This document shows positions 17,901-28,828 of a stretch of 30,112 nt of DNA, piece by piece. A program made the translations under genes and the position numbers. The stretch is from Chrysochromulina tobinii (taxonomy: Eukaryota > Haptophyta > Prymnesiales > Chrysochromulinaceae), in contig JWZX01003163.1 of the NCBI GenBank assembly GCA_001275005.1, forward strand, positions 1 to 30,112, written 5' to 3'. The notes under the pieces were generated by a model, which was given only the letters and a program-made list of their open reading frames with translations, did not search any database and was not told the origin of the DNA. Positions within the stretch are counted from its first letter, which is position 1. The number at the start of each line of letters is the position of its first letter.

Positions 17901-20900
17901 ACAATCGTCAGCTGATCGCCAAGCGGCTAGTGGGTCTGGTCAGCGGCTCCTCGGCCGCACGCAGCTCCGATTGCGCCGAACGCGTACTGAAGGCGTGCTC
18001 CTCGTTCGTGAGCGACTCGGCCACCAACCAGGTTGCGATTGCCAAGATAGGAGGCATCCCGCCGCTCATCACGTGGCTCAACAGCACGATGGCAATCACG
18101 CAGGCGGCGGCGGCGCACGCGGTGCTCTGCCTTGCGTGCGACAATACCAACACGCAGGCCTTCCTGGCCAAGAGCGACGCCATCCCTGCGCTCCTTGCGC
18201 TCGTCACCAAATCTTCAGCTGAGGCGCAAGAGTACGCGACGCGTGCGCTCTGGTACGTTGCTTCCCAAGAGGAGATCCGGCAGCAGATTGCGAGCTCGGG
18301 GGGCATCAAGCCGTTCGTCAGCATGCTCGCCGCGGACGGCGAGGTAGCACCCGAGCTCGCGGCCATCATGCTGGTCCGCCTCGCACGATCCAATCCGGAC
18401 GTGTCAATCCAGATCGCCGAGCAGGGGGGTATCCTGCCGCTCGTGAAGCTCGTCGAGATGGGTACGCCGGGCTCACAGCAACTGGCGGCGAGCTGCCTTG
18501 CTGAGCTGGCACTCGTGCCCAAGACTCGCGATCTCATTGCGAACGCTGGCGGCAGTCGAGACGCTGATCAAGCGGCTCGTCAGCCCTACCCCTGGCACGC
18601 CCGAGACGGCGGCGCGCGTGCTAGCGCACCTTGCACACGACGACGGGATCACGGCACGTGACGAGGGGATCGCGGCACGACAAATCTTGCTCTCGAGACT
18701 GCGCCCAAAGCTTGAGCCTATACTACTCAAGCAGAACATCCTGTGGGATGAGGTGGAGCCCAAGCTCGTAGCGGCCAAGTCGCTCGACGCTCTGATGGAC
18801 AACCCGCTCGACTTCATCACTTCACTGGGCGACGTCGAGGCTAACAATCAATTGCGTACCAGTGAGGTCAAGGGCTCAGCAGAGCGCCGCTCGCGGATCC
18901 ATGTCCTAGGGGGCATCAAGCTGCTCATCTCAATGCTCGACGCCCGGGGAACTGTCCCTCGTGCGCCCCGAAAGACAGAGGAGCTCGCCGCTTTTGACGC
19001 AAGTTACAAGGGTGCCAAGGCCAAGGATATGAAGAGCGATGCTGGAGCCAAGCTTGGCATGCCCGAGCAAGTCGCAATCACACTTGCTGACATCGCCTAC
19101 AAGAACGTCGAGATGCAGAAGGCGATCGTCGAGGCGGGCGCCGTTCCTGCCCTGCTCGCCTTCATCCGTACAGGCTCGCAGCTCGGGCAGGAGCACGCGG
19201 CGCGCGCAATCTGGCACTTGGCTGCCCTCTTTGAGGTGCACTCTATCATCATCGAGGCCGGGGGCATTCCGGACCTCGTGCAGTTGCTCAAGATGGGCTC
19301 ACCGCGTGCCCAGGAGATGGCGACCGCCGGCATTTCCGACCTTGCCTTGGGCGCCGTCCAGGAGCGCCTCGCGGCCGGGGAGCAGGAGGCGAAGGAGAAG
19401 CTTACGAATACAGCTGTGATGGATTGCGAGCTTGCGGGGGTTGGGCAGCTGGAGCCGGACGATCAAGAAGAAGAGACGTGCAACGATAGGCTCACTAGCA
19501 TCGCCAAGGCGGGAGTAGTCGTGCCCCTCGTTGCTCTGCTAAGCTCAGGCACCGCGCAGGCGCGTGAGAATACAGCGAGCGCGCTTTGGCACCTGGCGCT
19601 CGACGGTCAAATCCGGCTCGCGATTGCCAAATGCGGCGGCATCTCGCCCCTGGTAGCCATCCTCGACGACGGCACTGAGCAGGCGCGTGCGCATGCGGCG
19701 AATGCGCTTGCGCGACTCGCGACCGAGAACGAGGACAGCCAGAGCCAGATCGCAAAGAACTGCGTCGGGTTGCTAGGCAACAAGAAAACGGGTACGCAGC
19801 GGCGCGCGGCGCGCGTGATCAGCGACCTCGCCTCCGGCGACCCGGGCTCGCCCGTGCTGATCGTGAACGCGGGTGCCATCTCGCCGCTCGTGAACCTGCT
19901 CAGCGGCGGCGCGGCGGACGTCAAGGAGGAGGTGGCGCGCGCGCTCTCGACAATAGCGCTCAACTCGCCCTCGACGCAGCTCGCGATCGCCAGCGGGCTG
20001 GTGGAGCTATTGGGCACCGGCACCGCCGAATCGCAGGAGCATGTGAGCCAGCTGCTGCTGACGCTCGCAAAGGATGCGGAGAATTGCGTGTCGATCGTGC
20101 GTGCGGGCGCGGTGCCACGGCTAGTGACTCAGGTGCGCGGCGCCGGGATCACCTCGGCGATCGCGCAGGAGCGAGCCGTGGCTGTCCTCGCGTGCCTCAT
20201 CGTCACCGAAGATGGCATCCGCAACATCGCTGGGTCCAACGCCATTCGGCCACTCGTCTCGATGCTCACGATTGGCAAGCGCGGCATTCAAGAGGCGCAC
20301 GCGCACGCGGCGGCCGTGCTCGCAGATCTCGCCAAGATCTCGAACAAGATCTCCATGCAGATCTTGATCGAGGGCGGCATCGGGCCGCTTGTCGTGCTGC
20401 TCGGCAAGGAGAGCAGCAACGCAGCCAAGGCCGCAGCGGCCGGCGCACTGCTCGCGCTCATGTCCGGCCATCAGGTGGACCTCCAAAAGGCGGTGTGTGA
20501 CGCGGGTGCCATCCGGCCTCTCGTCGCGTTGCTCTCTGAGGACGACGACATCATCCGCAAGCGCGCCGCTGGGGCCATTGCTGCCCTCTGCGTTGGCTCG
20601 GCAGAGAACCAGGACACCGTGGTGAAGAGCAAGTGCATCGCAAAGCTTGTGTCGCTCCTCGCCAGCTCCGTGCACGAAGAGGTGTCTGCCGAGGCGGCAG
20701 CTGCACTAGCAATCCTCGCACTCAACAACAAGAAGAACCAGGACAAGCTCGCGAGCGAGGGGGGCATTGAGGCGCTCATCAACATACTTAAGTCAGAGGG
20801 CGGCGGCGACAACGCCAAGGGGGCAGCCGCCTCCGCGCTCGGGGCGCTTGCCTCGGGCAAGCACTACGAGAATCAGGCGGCCATCGCCAACGCGGGGGGC

Positions 20901-23900
20901 ATCGCACCGCTCGTCGCAGTGCTCGGGCTATCGAGCCATGAGGCGCGCGAGCAGGCGGCGACCGCGCTCGCAGCGCTCGCGCTCGACAACACCAAGAACG
21001 AGGAGGCGATCGCACTGTTCCTCGTGTCGCTGCTCGGCTCGGAGGACAAGCAGGCCTCCACCAAGGCCGCGCTCGCCGTCTCGCGCTTTGCCCGCGCCAG
21101 CGCGTCCAACCAGCGCACGATCGCCAAGGCGGGCGGCATCGAACTCCTCGTGAGCCTCCTTGATGTGCCTGGCGCCAAGGCAGCGGCCGGCGGTCGGCAA
21201 TCTCCCGTGTCAAGAGCGGCGCTCGACGTCGCTCTCGTGCAAAAGGACATGGCGGCAGCGCTTTGGTCGATGGCGTACAACAGCCCCGAGAACCAGATGA
21301 CCATCGCCAAAGTGGGCGGCCTCGAGCCACTCATCGCGATGCTTGACGGGCACGCCGAGGTGCAGACAGACGTGGCGGGCGCACTCTGGGCGCTCTCTGA
21401 CGACGAGCACAACCGCGAGACCGTTGGTAAGCTGCATGGCATCCCTCCACTCGTGGCACTTCTCAAGACGGGTAGCCATAGCGCTCAGGAGACGGCGGCG
21501 GGTGCTTTGCATGCTCTCGCAGAGACGGCGGAGAACCGTATCACCATTGCAAATGGCCACTCGACCATCGGCGGCGGCATCCCGCTGCTTGTGTCGCTCT
21601 TTGATGGTGGCTCTGTCGATTCGTGCGAGCAAGCAGCGGGCGCGCTCATCGCTCTGTGCGTGCAGAATGTGACAAACCAGATCGCAACGGCCAAGGAGGC
21701 GGTGGGTATGCTAAAGCGTGGTAGCTCGGGGGCAGCGGAGCATGTGGCCCAGCTGCTGCGCAACCTCGCGAGTGTCCCTGAGAACCGTTCAGCCATCGCA
21801 AAGGCAGGCGCCGTGCCGGAGCTCGTGCGCCAGCTCGAAAGCGGCTCCGAGAAGTCGATGGGCATGGCCGCGCAGGCTCTGGCACTCATTGCACTCGACT
21901 CGGACAAGTCGCGCGCACTGGCCACGCAGGAGCTCGTCAAGCTGCTTGGCTCGGACAATGTCGCTGTGCGCAAGCGAGCATCCGAGGCCCTCACATGTAT
22001 GGCCGCCGACGACAAGCACTCGACGACCTCGAAAGCGAAGAAGTCGGGTCCGAGCGACAGCTTCGCGCCTTTGGTTAACCTGCTCAAGGACGGGCTCAAG
22101 GACGGGCGCGTCGAGGCGCAGGAGTACGCGCTGCGCTCGCTGCTCGCCGCGTCGGACACAGCGTCGCGCGAGGTGATAGTCGAGGCAGGCTGCATTGTGA
22201 CGCTGATCGAGTCGTTACGGCTCGGGAAGCTCTCGGCCGTGGCGCAGGAGCACGCGGCCGCGGTCCTCTCGGGCCTCGCTCCCATAGGCGAGAATGCTAA
22301 GTCGATCGAGCTGGCCAAAGGCATCGAGCCGCTCGTGACGCTGCTCACGAACGGCAATGCCGAGGCCAAAGAGCATGCGGCCAACTGCCTTGCGCAGCTC
22401 GCGCGGCACGCCGGCGCCTCTCTCGACATTGCCGCGGCCGTTCCTGCCTTCGTCAAGTGGCTGGCCAACCCGAATCTCGGGCCTCCCGAGGTCGCGGCGC
22501 GAGCACTCTCCGAGATTGCGCTCGAGAATTCGGACACGCAGACACAAATCGCCGAGGAGGGAGCCATCTCGCCGCTCGTGGCGATGGTGAGCTCTGTCAC
22601 CGACCTCGAGAGAGGATCAATCGGCGCAGCTGAGGTGCCCGTCGGTAACCCCCCTGCACGGGTGTCCGTGCAATTGCTACCCAGCTGTGGCGCAACGCGT
22701 GCCTCACCGCCGTCTGTGGTATCCAACACTGCGCTCACGACGGCGCTCATGAAGTCGAACGTGGCCGCTGGCGCTTTGGCGACGCTGGCAAAGCACAACC
22801 TCATCAACCAGGCGATGATAGCTGAGGAGGAGGGAATCCCTCCGCTCGTTGCTCTGCTGAGCCTGAAGACAGCCGTTCACAGACATGACACATACGAGCA
22901 GCCCTGCAAGGCGCTGTGGCACCTGGCGGCGACTGAGGAGAACCAGACGGCGATCGCCAAAGCGGGCGGCATCGCGCCGCTCGTCGCGCTGCTCGTGAGC
23001 GAGCACAGCACCACGCAGCGGTTTGCGGCCGCTGCGCTGCAGTCGCTCGCGCGCGACCACATCGAGAACCAGATCGCGATCTCAAAGGCGGGCGCGATTG
23101 CGCCGCTCGTCGACATCCTCGGCTCCGAAAATGAGGGCACACAGGTGCATGCAGTGGGCGCGCTGCTCTCTCTCGCCTCGCACGATGTCAGCAGCCGCAA
23201 TGCCGTCGTCAAGCGGCTGGTTCCCGTGCTTGACCTGCGCAGTGCGACCGCGCAGATGAACGCCGCCGAGGCGCTCGCCCTGCTCGCCGCGCGCTCGGAC
23301 GAGAACCGAAAGGCAATCACCGACGCTGACGCCGTCGAGCCGCTCGTGCGACTACTCGGCGATGGGCGGCGCGTGCGCGCTGGCACGCCGCAAGAACGCG
23401 CGGCCGCGGTGCTCGCCGATCTCGCGCGCTCCTCGGACAATAAGAGCTCCATTGTGAAAGTGGGCGGCGTCGGCCCGCTCATCGCAATGCTCTCATCGGA
23501 TTCGATCGCCACTCAGACCTACGCGAGCGGCGCACTCTTGCAGCTCTCGGCCCTGGGAACCAACAGGTCGACGATTGCCGAGGCGGGCGCCATCCCTCCA
23601 CTCGTCGAGCTCCTCTCGAGTCACTCACCCGACACGCAAAAGTCCGCTGCGGGCGCGCTGTGGAATCTCGCCTCGTCCGCCGAGAGCAAGATACAGATGC
23701 GCGATGCGGGCGCCATCCCACGGCTCGTCCACGTGCTAAGATGCAAGTCGGCCGATACGCGCGAGCACGCGGTCGCAGTGCTCTCAGCGCTCGCACGCAG
23801 CCAGGGCCAGAATAAGAAGCTCATCTACGACGCGGCGGCGCTCGAGCCCCTCATAGCCCTCCTCGATGACCAGCGGAGCATGACGCAGCGGCACGCGGCG

Positions 23901-25109
23901 TGCTGCCTCTGGGCGCTCTCGGACGGCAAGGACGGGGTTTACGACAAGGCGATCGCCGAGGGCGGCGCTATCCCGAAGCTAGCCAACATGCTCAACAAGG
24001 ACGACCTCGAGACGCGCGGATTCGCCGCCGCCGCCCTGCTGTGCATCTGCCGTGATGAAACTGCACATGCGGCCATCATGAACTCGGACGGCGTCCATGC
24101 ACTCGTAGCGCTCGCGTATGGACTCACTGCTGGCACGTGGTTGCACACACAGGTGATCGAGATGCTCACACTGCTCTCGGTCCCCATCCCGGACCCGGAC
24201 TCTTTGTGGCACTCGCGGCTGCCAACGCTGCTGCCCGGCTGCGCCGCCTCGGCCACTGTCGCAGCCACTGCTGACGCTGGCGAGAAGCGCGAACTCGGTG
24301 CGGCGGCCGGCGGCGGGCTGCCGACAGCTGCGGAAGCTGCTTCGCAGCCCGCCTCAGAGCCTCCAGCGAGGCTTCTGGCTCCTATTTCGCCTCCAAAGAA
24401 GCTCAGCCACGCCAAAACCTTCGAAGTCACGCCGGCCCTCGATCTAAGTTCCAAGATGAAGATTGATCTCAGTTCCAAGATTGGTCCGGGCAGTGCCGCG
24501 CCACCAAAGCCGTTGGACAGCAGCTTGCAGGGGTCGAGGCGCTCACGGCGGGATAACACTAGCCAGCTGCCACAGCCTTCGAAGCGGTCGTCACAGTCAT
24601 CCTCGCGTACAACCAAGCCGCCAGCTCAGAACTCGAACCGCAAGGATACAAAACGCTCCTTGTCTGCGTCGCCGCCGCTGCGCGGCACCAGCGGCGGCGC
24701 TGCGATTGCGACGTTCAGAGAGGACGGCGCCTCGACCCAAACGGCATCGCCGACGGGGACAAGTGTAGTGATCGCTCAGCGCCTGACAATGGCGCCGAGC
24801 GTGACGCCGGAGCGCGATCTGGCCTCGGGAGATCTGACCTCGGGCGTGGCTGGCGCCGCCAACAATCCCAAGGCACGCAAGCAACTTCCCGCACAGCAGG
24901 AGGGCGACATTGTGGACCCGATGGTGGCGCGCGATGCAGCCGCGGCGAGCGGCGCGCCCGGCTCGGCCATCTCGGTGCGAGGAGACAGGGCACGCAGCGT
25001 GCCCCGCCCGCTGCAGACGTTCACGGCGCGTACGAAGCTCACGCTCACGGAACGTATGAAGTTCCACTTCTTCTCCTTCCAAATCTGCAACCATCCAAGA
25101 TTTGTTTGA
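14990..25109 (+). CDS. giant armadillo-repeat protein (about 68 repeats), interrupted by one frame change
   Basis: From ATG 14990 (strong context GCCATGG) an armadillo frame runs to about 18550 and then continues in the +1 frame to the stop at 25107-25109. Bridged, it gives about 3372 residues. I count roughly 68 units of about 41 residues with the pattern NQ..IA.AGGI.PLV.LL.....E.AA.AL..LA, about 27-28 before the break and 40 after it. A non-armadillo helical insert (about 18660-18890, containing LRPKLEPILLKQNILWDE) follows the break. The last 300 residues (from about 24200) are a Ser/Pro/Lys-rich disordered tail with a doubled DLSSK motif. Armadillo arrays form superhelical protein-binding scaffolds; beta-catenin has 12 repeats, so this would be an exceptionally long solenoid. 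Partner and location are unknown; no signal peptide or membrane segment is seen. Confidence 0.8.
18548..18554 (+). other. +1 frame change inside the armadillo gene
   Basis: Upstream the frame reads ...RDLIANAGG and then loses armadillo pattern, stopping at 18659-18661. The overlapping +1 frame resumes the consensus exactly, as AVETLIKRLV. Skipping base 18551 in GGCGGCAGTC yields an ordinary NAG-AVETLIKRL repeat junction. The downstream frame has no ATG of its own until 18795, well inside the insert. Causes could be a one-base sequencing or assembly error in a GGCGGC run, a real allele-level mutation, programmed frameshifting or, less likely, an unusual tiny intron. Confidence 0.75.
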
Positions 25110-25219
25110 GCCGGCACCTGCTACTGCGTACAGTACCACCCCGCGGTGCCAGTGCGTCACACACGCTGTGACGAGCGCTCACTGTACTGAGTGGCATGCC
25201 AATGCTGCAGGTGCCGGCT
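25109..25219. repeat. nested 111-bp palindromic element at the armadillo gene's stop codon
   Basis: Three nested inverted pairs are visible: 13-nt outer arms 25109-25121 (AGCCGGCACCTGC) and 25207-25219; a middle pair 25128-25134 (GTACAGT) and 25181-25187 (ACTGTAC); and an inner hairpin GTCACA at 25156-25161 with TGTGAC at 25167-25172. The left outer arm begins on the last base of the TGA stop codon. It could be a small fold-back/MITE-like insertion, a structured 3' UTR or a terminator-type structure. Confidence 0.65.
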
Positions 25220-25595
25220 GCCGCGTGGCACACACTAGTGGGTGTCGCGCAAGGGTACGTTGTTGCGCAGATCATCCGCATTGTGGCATTCGGTGGGGCC
25301 TCGTTTCGGCACATTCCTGGCCATGGCAGCCGCCATGTCGCGATGTGTAGAGCCCCAAAGGGTCGGGCCGAGGAGCGCAGACAGATCCAGAAAATTTGTT
25401 GTGTCGGACGCCATAATCGATGGCAGAAGTGGGGGCATGTGGGTCGACGTGTTTCCCCACGGGCTGCGTGCCGTACAATCCGTACGTACAATTGAGAAAT
25501 CTGTTCGTATAATGTAGTAGTAAAGGTCTTGAACTGCGTAGAGAAATGTTCAGTTTTTATATGTTCATACTTGCCAGCTGAGTTCCATTTGTGGC
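25110..25595. other. intergenic region between armadillo and esterase genes
   Basis: A 486-bp stretch holding the palindromic element at its left end and becoming AT-rich from about 25490 to 25590. The right part should contain the esterase promoter. I see no gene; short open frames here do not resemble protein families. Confidence 0.5.
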
Positions 25596-27495
25596 ATGTT
25601 TGCACTCAAAAATAGCCTCACTGTGGGCATGCCTGCGCAGGGTGGGCAAGACGGTCGCGATGAATCACCGGCGCCCGCGGCGAAGAAGGCCGCGCCGTCC
25701 AGAATGACGGAGCTCTCCTTTGCCAGCTCGTTCGGCTCCAGCATGGTGCTGCAACAAGCACCTGCGGCCGCGGCCGTGTGGGGCTTCGCGCCATCGGCCT
25801 CCGCCACTGCAATCCTGCTGGCACTCTCTATGGCCAGCGTGCCAATCATGAAGGTGCAGGCGACGACGAGTGCCTTCAACGACACCGCACTGATTTGGCA
25901 CGCGCAGCTTATGCCCGTGGCATCCGTGTTCGATACTTCTGGCAACCCCTTCACCTATTCGCTAACCGTCACTGGCGACGATGGCTTGAACGCCACCATC
26001 AGCGATGTCATCTTCGGTGATGTGTGGGTTTGCTCGGGGCAGTCCAACATGGCGTTCCTGACCGAGATGGCCATGAACGGCCAAACGCTCGTCGAGGAGG
26101 CAGGCAACCACGGCGCCCAGGTCCGCTTGTTCACCACGCGCAAGCTCACGGCAGCCAGCCCGCTGCTCGAGCTCGGTCAGGACACCAACGGAGGACTCTG
26201 GACACGCGGCGTCGAGTTGCCGTGGTCGCGTGCGAGTCGTAAGACGATCTCGGACGACGGCGCGGCGCCAAGCACCAATGACGACGACTGGCTCTACATG
26301 AGCGCCGTGTGCTACCTCTTTGGACTGGAGATCAACCGTGCGCGCGGCGTACCCGTCGGACTGATCAATACTAATTGGGGAGGCACCCAAATTGAGGATT
26401 GGATGCCGCAGCAGGCCATTGACGACTGCTCGCACGGCACGTCTGATGCCAACGGCAGCCTCCCGGAAGTGGTGCTCGCGCCTCGGGTCGCGACACACTT
26501 GTATAATGCGATGATCTCGCCGCTTCTCAACCAGACCATCAAGGGCGCCATGTATGTGCCCTGCTCGCAAATCGTTCCATCCCCTCTCCCTCCACAATCC
26601 ACCTCCACTCCCCACACCTAATCCCACACGGTTCCTAGCTTAGGGTGAGTGCGCGCTCAAATCTCTCTCGCCCGCTTGCAGCTGGTACCAAGGCGAGTCC
26701 AACAGCGCCCGCCCGGCCGACTACTCGTGCCAACTGCCCGCGATGGTCAAGCATTGGCGTGCCGGCTGGGCGGCCGGCTCGCCAACCGACCCAAACTTTC
26801 CGTTCGGCGTCGTACAGCTCGCAGGTAACCTGGGCGACCCGCTCCAGCTGCCCATCTTCCGTTTTGTCGGCCAGACCCAGTCCACCGGCGTGCTGCCGAC
26901 ATCCGCGCTGCCTAATAGCTTTTTGGCCACGGCGTACGATTTGGGAGATGCGGCCTCACCGTTTGGTGCCGTCCATTGCCGGTACAAGTCGGATGTTGGC
27001 GTACGCCTTGCGCTTGGCGCGCGGCGGCTGGCTTACGGCGAGTATCAGCTGCACGTGCAGCCAGTCTTCGAGTCCGCGCGCGCTTCCACAGCGCCCGATG
27101 GCGCGGTCAGCGTGACGCTCGCCTTCACCGATACAGGTGCGAAGGGCCTCGCGCTGCTTCCGATGAACATCTCGAAGGCGCACGATATGACCAACTGGAC
27201 TGGCACGACGCCGTTTGAGGTCTGCACGCCGCCCTCGCTCACGACGGCCGAGGGGCATGCTCTTCTCGAGCTGTGTGGAGCTAACGACACGAGCTTCGCT
27301 GGCTGGCGCCTTGCGCCAACCACCACGCTCGGCGCCGGTGGCAACACCATCGTACTCGGTGGTCTTGCCACCCAACCGATGGCGGTGCGCTTCGCGTGGC
27401 GCGCATACCCGTGCGAATTCAAGGGGTGCGGCGTGGCATCTGCTGCGGAGGGCATCCCGCCGCCGCCCTTTTGGGCGCTCGTGGAGAGGAGCTGA
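25596..27495 (+). CDS. SIAE: sialate O-acetylesterase (SASA/SIAE family), two exons
   Basis: Exons 25596-26551 and 26682-27495 join to give 589 residues. Family landmarks appear in order: LSFASSFGSSMVLQQAP and VWGF near 40-63 (start of the SIAE fold), GDVWVCSGQSNM at 141-152 with nucleophile Ser150, NTNWGGTQIEDWMP, then WYQGESN at 320-326 split by the intron, and SPFGAVHCRYK with the probable catalytic His417 and nearby Asp405/Asp408. The enzyme hydrolyses acetyl esters from sialic acids or, in microbes, other acetylated sugars and xylans. The N-terminal 36 residues are polar and Ala/Lys-rich with no clear signal peptide, unlike secreted SIAEs; the true start may be Met at 25704 or an upstream exon may be missing. 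Many NxS/T sequons (for example NGS, NQT, NDT) suit a secretory or lysosomal protein. Confidence 0.87.
26552..26681 (+). other. spliceosomal intron in the esterase gene, 130 bp
   Basis: The intron opens GTATGT after GCCAT and ends TTGCAG before CTGGTACC. Joining the exons restores an Ile codon (AT plus C) and the family sequence KGAIWYQGESN. Reading through instead reaches a stop at 26619-26621. The CT-rich run CTCTCTCGCCCGC before the AG is a normal polypyrimidine tract. This is the clearest intron in the window. Confidence 0.9.
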
Positions 27496-27685
27496 GACGT
27501 CACTCTCAGCCGAGCCGTCAATGAGGTGCCGTACAGCAGAGTCGTATCCGATAGCATTTGAGGATTTTGGAGTTGCTTCTCAGCGAGTCCTCCTTTGCGG
27601 TGATTAAATCTCTTAATCATAAAACAGAGTGTGCACGCAGACAAAGTTCCTATCTGCAATGGCATGGAGAGGCGCACTCAAGGCC

Positions 27686-28021
27686 TCAAAGAACCAGCGT
27701 TAGCCAGCCGAAGATTAAGCAGGCACCGCCAACAGGTGCAAAACGTCCGTTTCGACGTTCTTCGGTAGCAACGGCGGCGTAGCAGCTTCCGGAAAAAATC
27801 GTGATGCCGGCCAGGAAAAGGGTGCCACTGAGGTGCGGACGCTTCAGAAGTGGGCACAGGGCCAACATGCCCGAGTGGATCATGTGAAGACGATTGCCAT
27901 TCTCAAACGTCTTTTGCATTGTGGCGTCGACCTTGAGTCCATGAGCGCCGTACGCGGCCAGGCCGATCGACGAAGCGCCGCTGAGCCCGGCGATGCGCCA
28001 CCAAATCTGCTTGGCAGCCAT
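27686..28021 (-). CDS. TMEM256: TMEM256/DUF423 small membrane protein
   Basis: A 111-residue protein from ATG 28021. It shows the family signature: GLSGASSIGLAAYGAHGLKV at residues 12-31, then a FENGNRLHMIHSGMLAL helix, LSGTLFLAGITIFSGSCYAA and a final APVGGACLIFGWLTLVL helix. Four hydrophobic helices are apparent, and the length is usual for the family (about 110-130). TMEM256/DUF423 proteins occur in bacteria and mitochondriate eukaryotes as small inner-membrane proteins of poorly defined function. A mitochondrial or plastid membrane location is possible but no presequence is evident. It converges with the esterase gene across 190 bp. Confidence 0.87.
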   Translation of the reverse strand: MAAKQIWWRIAGLSGASSIGLAAYGAHGLKVDATMQKTFENGNRLHMIHSGMLALCPLLKRPHLSGTLFLAGITIFSGSCYAAVATEERRNGRFAPVGGACLIFGWLTLVL

Positions 28022-28828
28022 CTCCGACCCTCAGTGCTGTAGACTGAAGTGATAGACCAGGGGTTGGAGAATTCCTACTGTGAATAGTACTGTGAATGAA
28101 CTTGAAAAGGGCAGCAAAGGGCGTTGACCCCGAGTCTGACACGTGACAGCTCCGAGCTTAGGCGTCAGAAGACTATAGATCTGATTCCAGCTTTTCTCGA
28201 TCCTCGGCGGTCGCACGCTCGCACCGACCACGTGTATTCTCTCAGCCCAGACCCCCCCCGGGGGCCGCCAGACACAGACGTCCCGGGTCATCCTGTCCGA
28301 TCCCGTCTGGGCGTCTCGTCTGCGCGGAGCGCGCGCGCTCTCCCCGCCGCCCCGGGTCGCTCGTCGTCGAGTCTTGAAACGTCTGCCTCGCCGCCACTCG
28401 AGCGTCGTCGAGGGCGCGAAGCACAGGGCGTGTCTGAGGGGAGATCAGGTGAGGTCGTGACGTTATCGTTGGGAAGCAATCGTCGTTCACGTTCTCTCAC
28501 TCGTCAGTCTCTCTCTCTCTAACGAGTACGGACTAGTACGGCACTTCCATTCGGTACGGGTACGGTGCGTCTACTCACGGTGTCGTACACAAACATGCCG
28601 CGCTCGCCGGGACCCGGTCTCGCCCCAACACCTCTCAGACACACACCGCGCGGTCGCTGACCCACGTCTTACATCATCTGGGAGCCTCGTCGAAAGGCAG
28701 TCCCACAGAACCGATCCCACATTCAAAATCCAAAGCAGCTACGATTGTGCAGGTCCTGATGCAGGTCCAAGGAAGAGCATGCAGCCCCGGCAACCAGGGC
28801 GCGCCGCGTCTCTCCCGTCCGGATGTGA
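28022..28828. other. 807-bp intergenic region upstream of the TMEM256 gene
   Basis: Both flanking genes are on the minus strand, so this should hold the TMEM256 promoter and the 3' end of the Canopy gene. Features seen are a CCCCCCCCGGGGGCC palindromic run near 28251-28265, a TC dinucleotide run near 28507-28520 and four GTACGG hexamers at 28526, 28536, 28554 and 28560. No credible coding frame or RNA gene is seen; the longest open frame is Arg/Ser-rich and lacks protein-like features. Confidence 0.45.

Noticed and set aside
21485-22807. 440-residue Ser-rich minus-strand frame within the armadillo gene
   Set aside because: It is antisense of well-preserved armadillo repeats, with no features of its own.
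28124-28522. 132-residue plus-strand frame
   Set aside because: It is Arg/Ser-rich with a simple-sequence C-terminus in a likely promoter region, and there is no supporting motif.
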